Assembly (NCBI GenBank): GCA_035293945.1
Contig: DATGLV010000011.1
Coordinates: 62,001 to 126,000, forward strand
Length of the DNA stretch: 64,000 nucleotides
Direction of reading: 5' to 3'
From: VAZQ01 sp035293945
GTDB lineage: Bacteria > Pseudomonadota > Alphaproteobacteria > Rhizobiales > Xanthobacteraceae
The notes beneath the pieces were generated by a model. The model saw only the letters and a list, made by a program, of their open reading frames with translations, ran no database searches and was not told the origin of the DNA. The translations under genes and the position numbers were made by a program. Positions 60,522 through 64,000 of this stretch are shown in pieces; positions within the stretch are counted from its first letter, which is position 1, and the number at the start of each line of letters is the position of its first letter.

Positions 60522-62345
60522 CTACTCGACCGTCACCGACTTGGCGAGATTACGCGGCTGGTCGACATCCGTGCCCATCACGACCGCCGTGTGGTAAGCC
60601 AGGAGCTGCACGGGGATCGCGTAGACCAAGGGCGTCACTGTTGCGGCCATCTCCGGCAGCACGATCTTGACGGCCGACTCGACATGCGCCTCGTGCGCGC
60701 CTTTGGGATCGGTGACCAGGACGATGCGGCCGCCGCGCGCGGCGACCTCCTGCATGTTGGACACTGTCTTGTCGAAGACACGATCATAGGGCGCGATCAC
60801 GATCACCGGCATGGTCTCGTCGATCAGCGCAATCGGGCCATGCTTGAGCTCGCCGGCGGCGTAACCCTCGGCGTGGATATAGGAGATCTCCTTTAGCTTG
60901 AGCGCGCCCTCTAGCGCGATCGGATAGCTGGTGCCGCGGCCGAGATAGAGCACGTCCCGGCTCTTGGCGAGATCGCGCGCCAGATGCTCGATCTGCGGCT
61001 CCAGCGCCAACGCATGCGCCATGTGGCGCGGCACCTCGATCAGCCCCTGTACAAGCCTGGTCTCATCCCGTTCCGAGAGCACGCCGCGAGCGCGCCCCGC
61101 CCCGATCGCGAGCGCCGCCAGGACCGCCAGCTGACAGGTGAACGCCTTGGTCGAGGCGACCCCGATCTCGGGGCCCGCAAGCGTCGGCATCACCACATCG
61201 CTCTCACGGGCGATCGTCGAGGTCGGGACGTTCACCACCGAGACCACATGCTGCTTCTGCTGCTTGGCATAACGCAGCGTCGCCAAGGTGTCGGCGGTCT
61301 CGCCCGACTGCGAGACGAAGATGGCAAGCCCCCCGGGCGAGAGCGGCACCTCGCGGTAGCGGAACTCGGAGGCAACATCAATCTCGACCGGCAGCCTGGC
61401 AAAGCGCTCAAACCAGTACTTGGCGATTAGGCCGGCATAGTAGGCGGTGCCGCAGGCCGAGATCGAGATGCGCTCGAGCGCGCGGAACTCGAACGGCATC
61501 GCGGGCAACGCCACGTGCCCCGCTCCCATATCGAGGTAGTGCGCGAGCGTGTGGCCAACCACCTCGGGCTGTTCATGGATTTCCTTGGCCATGAAGTGAC
61601 GATGGTTGCCCTTGTCGACCAGAAAGGCGGAAGCAGCGGATTTGACGATGGACCGCTCGACAATCGACCCCTTGGCGTCGCGAATTTCGACGCCCTTGCG
61701 GGTGAGCACCGCCTGATCGCCGTCCTCGAGATATGAGATCGTGTCGGTGAATGGAGCGAGCGCGATGGCATCGGAGCCAAGATACATTTCGCCTGCGCCG
61801 TAGCCGACCGCGAGCGGCGAGCCCTTGCGCGCGCCGATCATGAGATCGGTCTCGCCCTCGAACAAAAAAGCGAGCGCGAACGCGCCGCGCAGCCGCGGCA
61901 AGGCCGCGTTAACCGCCTCGGACGGTGTGCGGCCATTTTTCAACTCGTCGGTGACCAGATGGGCGATCACCTCGGTATCGGTCTCGGTGCCGAATCTGGC
62001 GCCCTTCCGCTCCAGCTCCTCGCGCAGTTCGCGAAAGTTCTCGATGATGCCGTTGTGCACCACCGCCAGGTGCTCGGTCGCATGCGGATGGGCATTGGTC
62101 TCGTTCGGCTTGCCGTGGGTCGCCCAGCGGGTATGGCCGATGCCGATCATGCCCTTGAGCGGCTCGCCGCGCAGCTTGTCTTGGAGGTTGCGCAGCTTGC
62201 CTTGCGCACGGCGCCGCGTCAGCCGCCCCTCTTCAAGGGTGGCAACGCCGGCGGAATCGTAGCCACGATATTCGAGGCGCTTGAGCGCATCGACCAGATG
62301 CTCCGCGACCGGCTCGCGCCCCAGAATGCCGACGATGCCGCACAT
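60522..62345 (-). CDS. glmS: Glutamine-fructose-6-phosphate aminotransferase (isomerising)
   Basis: Makes glucosamine-6-phosphate from fructose-6-phosphate and glutamine, the first committed step to UDP-GlcNAc. The 607 residues begin 'MCGIVGILGREPVAEHLVDAL', with Cys2 as the glutaminase nucleophile. The N-terminal part shows 'GIGHTRWATHGKPNETNAHPH'. Two SIS domains carry 'ISACGTAYYAGLIAKYWFERFARLPVEID' and 'FVSQSGETADTLATLRYAK', and the C-terminus is 'LAYHTAVVMGTDVDQPRNLAKSVTVE', diagnostic of GlmS. It follows glmU on the same strand about 300 bases downstream; a shared transcript is likely. Confidence 0.97.
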   Translation of the reverse strand: MCGIVGILGREPVAEHLVDALKRLEYRGYDSAGVATLEEGRLTRRRAQGKLRNLQDKLRGEPLKGMIGIGHTRWATHGKPNETNAHPHATEHLAVVHNGIIENFRELREELERKGARFGTETDTEVIAHLVTDELKNGRTPSEAVNAALPRLRGAFALAFLFEGETDLMIGARKGSPLAVGYGAGEMYLGSDAIALAPFTDTISYLEDGDQAVLTRKGVEIRDAKGSIVERSIVKSAASAFLVDKGNHRHFMAKEIHEQPEVVGHTLAHYLDMGAGHVALPAMPFEFRALERISISACGTAYYAGLIAKYWFERFARLPVEIDVASEFRYREVPLSPGGLAIFVSQSGETADTLATLRYAKQQKQHVVSVVNVPTSTIARESDVVMPTLAGPEIGVASTKAFTCQLAVLAALAIGAGRARGVLSERDETRLVQGLIEVPRHMAHALALEPQIEHLARDLAKSRDVLYLGRGTSYPIALEGALKLKEISYIHAEGYAAGELKHGPIALIDETMPVIVIAPYDRVFDKTVSNMQEVAARGGRIVLVTDPKGAHEAHVESAVKIVLPEMAATVTPLVYAIPVQLLAYHTAVVMGTDVDQPRNLAKSVTVE

Positions 62346-62642
62346 GAGCTAACACCTTCCCGCTTTTGGTGTCCCGATCCCGAAGTCCGCCACACCTTGC
62401 TGCGACCCAGTGAGCCAGCTTCGGAATAAAAGGGATGCCAGCAAGCCTATGTGTCTATGCCGCTTTTCGACTTGAGGCTCCTGAATGAGATTGCCGCACA
62501 CGTAGCAGGAACTTCAAATCAGCGGCATTTGCGCAGATCAAGACCAACACATTGGTGTAAGCGGCGTAAGCGCAGGAAAGGGAAATCATTATTCGTTTCA
62601 ACTTGTGACAATTAAGGTTAATGGCGCTGCATCCGGCGGCGG
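62346..62642. other. Gap between glmU and glmS
   Basis: About 300 bases. Nothing coding was seen. No glmS ribozyme-like core was recognised, as expected outside Firmicutes. The stretch is AT-richer around 62570-62640, which may hold the glmS promoter. Confidence 0.4.
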
Positions 62643-64000
62643 CTACTCGGGACCTTGATTTTTCTTCTTCGTCGCCGCCTTGAGGCTCTTCAGGCGCGAT
62701 GCCCGGTTTTCCTTCACGATCTGGCGGCTGCGTGCGATCGCCAGTGCATCGGGCGGAACGTCTTGGGTGATGACCGATCCGGTCGCCACATACGCGCCCT
62801 CGCCAATCTTGACCGGAGCAACCAACGCCGAGTTGGAGCCGATGAAGACACCTGTGCCGATGTCAGTGCGGTGCTTGGCAGCTCCGTCATAGTTGCAGAC
62901 AATGGCGCCGGCCCCGAAATTCGATCCGGCGCCGAGCCGCGCGTCCCCGATATAGGCGAGATGATTGGCCTTGGCGCCGGCTTCGATGGTCGCCTCCTTC
63001 ACCTCGACAAAGTTGCCGATATGCACGTTCTCGCCCAACTGCGCGCCGGGTCGCAGTCGCGCATAGGGGCCGACCAGCGCGCCCTTACCTACGTGTGCGT
63101 GATCAAGGTGCGAGAACGAGCGGATCACGGCATTATCCTCGATGGTGACGCCCGGACCGAAGACCACGAAGGGCTCGACCACCACATCCCGGCCGAATTT
63201 CGTGTCAGCCGACAGGAACACTGTCTCCGGCGCCACCATCGTGACGCCCGCCCCCAAAGCGGCACCGCGCAAGCGCTGCTGCAGTGCTGCTTCTGTCTCA
63301 GCAAGCTGGGCCTTGGTGTTGATGCCGCGCACTTCATCCTCCTCGGTCTCGATGGCGACCGCCTTGAGATGCATGGCGCGGGCGATCGCGACCGCGTCGG
63401 TGAGATAAAATTCGCTCTTGCGATTATCGTTGTCGATCCGCTCCAGGATTGCGAGCGCGGTCACACCCGCAAGTGCCATCAGGCCGCCATTGCAGAGACC
63501 GATCCCGCGTTCTTCGGCATCGGCATCGAGCTCCTCGCGGACCGCCACGAGCTCATTGCCGGCAAGGACCAGACGCCCATAGCCGGTCGGATCCCGCGGC
63601 CGGAATCCCAGCACCGCAACGGCGGCGCCCTCCGCGATCGCCTGCCGCATGCGCACAAGCGTCTGCGGCCGGACCAGCGGCGTGTCGGCAAAGATGACCA
63701 GGAGATCGTCGAAGCCACGCGCAATGGCCGTCTTCGCAGCAAGGACCGCATGCGCGGTGCCGCGGCGATCGGCCTGCACGAATATCTCGACACCGGGTGA
63801 AGCACGCTCTGCCTCCGCGGCGACCGCGCCGGCTGATGGGCCGATGACAACGGCTGGGGCGAAGCTTCCCGCAGCCCGCACCGCGTCCAGCACGTGCGCC
63901 AAGAGCGAGCGGCCGGCCACCTCATGCAGAACCTTGGGTCGCGTGGCGCGCATGCGGGTTCCTTCACCGGCGGCAAGCACGACTGCAAGACAGGTACGGT
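62643..64000 (-). CDS. glmU: GlmU bifunctional uridyltransferase/acetyltransferase, 5' end outside window
   Basis: Acetylates glucosamine-1-phosphate and then makes UDP-GlcNAc. The frame continues past position 64000, so the true start is off the edge. The first visible residues, RTCLAVVLAAGEGTRM, include the nucleotide-binding GxGTxM loop. 'GYGRLVLAGNELVAVREELDA' and 'EFYLTDAVAIARAM' belong to the N-terminal transferase. A left-handed beta helix of hexapeptide repeats follows ('NVHIGNFVEVKEATIEAGAKANHLAYIGDARLG'), ending in a Lys-rich tail. An internal GTG at 63980 is not the start. Confidence 0.96.
   Translation of the reverse strand, partial: RTCLAVVLAAGEGTRMRATRPKVLHEVAGRSLLAHVLDAVRAAGSFAPAVVIGPSAGAVAAEAERASPGVEIFVQADRRGTAHAVLAAKTAIARGFDDLLVIFADTPLVRPQTLVRMRQAIAEGAAVAVLGFRPRDPTGYGRLVLAGNELVAVREELDADAEERGIGLCNGGLMALAGVTALAILERIDNDNRKSEFYLTDAVAIARAMHLKAVAIETEEDEVRGINTKAQLAETEAALQQRLRGAALGAGVTMVAPETVFLSADTKFGRDVVVEPFVVFGPGVTIEDNAVIRSFSHLDHAHVGKGALVGPYARLRPGAQLGENVHIGNFVEVKEATIEAGAKANHLAYIGDARLGAGSNFGAGAIVCNYDGAAKHRTDIGTGVFIGSNSALVAPVKIGEGAYVATGSVITQDVPPDALAIARSRQIVKENRASRLKSLKAATKKKNQGPE

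Overview
This window looks like a chromosome segment of a GC-rich alphaproteobacterium of the order Hyphomicrobiales (Rhizobiales), most like Bradyrhizobium, Nitrobacteraceae or Xanthobacteraceae. The grounds are the codon use, the metG-holB-tmk-dac-rlpA order, a phosphatidylcholine synthase, two IalB proteins, degenerate copies of repeat families common in this order, and a SigF/NrsF system. No marker gene fixes the genus.

Layout. 0-6 kb: housekeeping block on the minus strand (metG running off the edge, holB, tmk, D,D-carboxypeptidase, rlpA). 6-10.4 kb: cspA and several small exported or membrane proteins, including a secreted beta-propeller. 10.4-14.2 kb: a probable aromatic-compound unit (TctC-type binding protein, FAD monooxygenase, glutathione transferase). 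14.6-16 kb: an exported trypsin-like protease. 16.25-20.3 kb: the most notable system, an ECF sigma factor with its NrsF-type membrane anti-sigma, divergent from a complete bufferin (bufA1-bufB-bufC-bufD) copper-peptide operon. Both start regions carry the same motif, TGTAAC-N17-CGTA.

20.3-24.2 kb is a decayed integration site around tRNA-Ser(UGA). It holds wrecks of a large serine recombinase and a tyrosine integrase, fragments of inorganic pyrophosphatase and a PNPOx-like protein, a 49-bp direct repeat, and an intact vapBC pair. 24.2-30 kb carries a tautomerase, several small orphan proteins and a D-2-hydroxyacid dehydrogenase operon. 30-44 kb is mostly metabolic: rimO, a three-subunit PaoABC-like molybdenum aldehyde oxidoreductase with a divergent TetR regulator, bioA divergent from bioFD, a quinone reductase, pcs, a UbiH-type hydroxylase, a malyl-CoA lyase-like enzyme, and hspQ.

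44-52 kb: tandem ialB paralogues, an oligopeptide-binding protein, a pair of apparently degenerate signalling or ligase-like proteins (AMP-ligase fold without its P-loop, GGDEF domain without GGDEF), a FrnE-type DsbA protein and a HupE/UreJ-like membrane protein. 52.5-64 kb: genome maintenance and wall precursors (mfd-sdhE, fdxA with divergent soxR, recG, a DUF502 membrane protein, glmS, and glmU running off the edge). A perfect SoxR box covers the soxR start codon and sits in a 19-bp promoter spacer pointing at fdxA.
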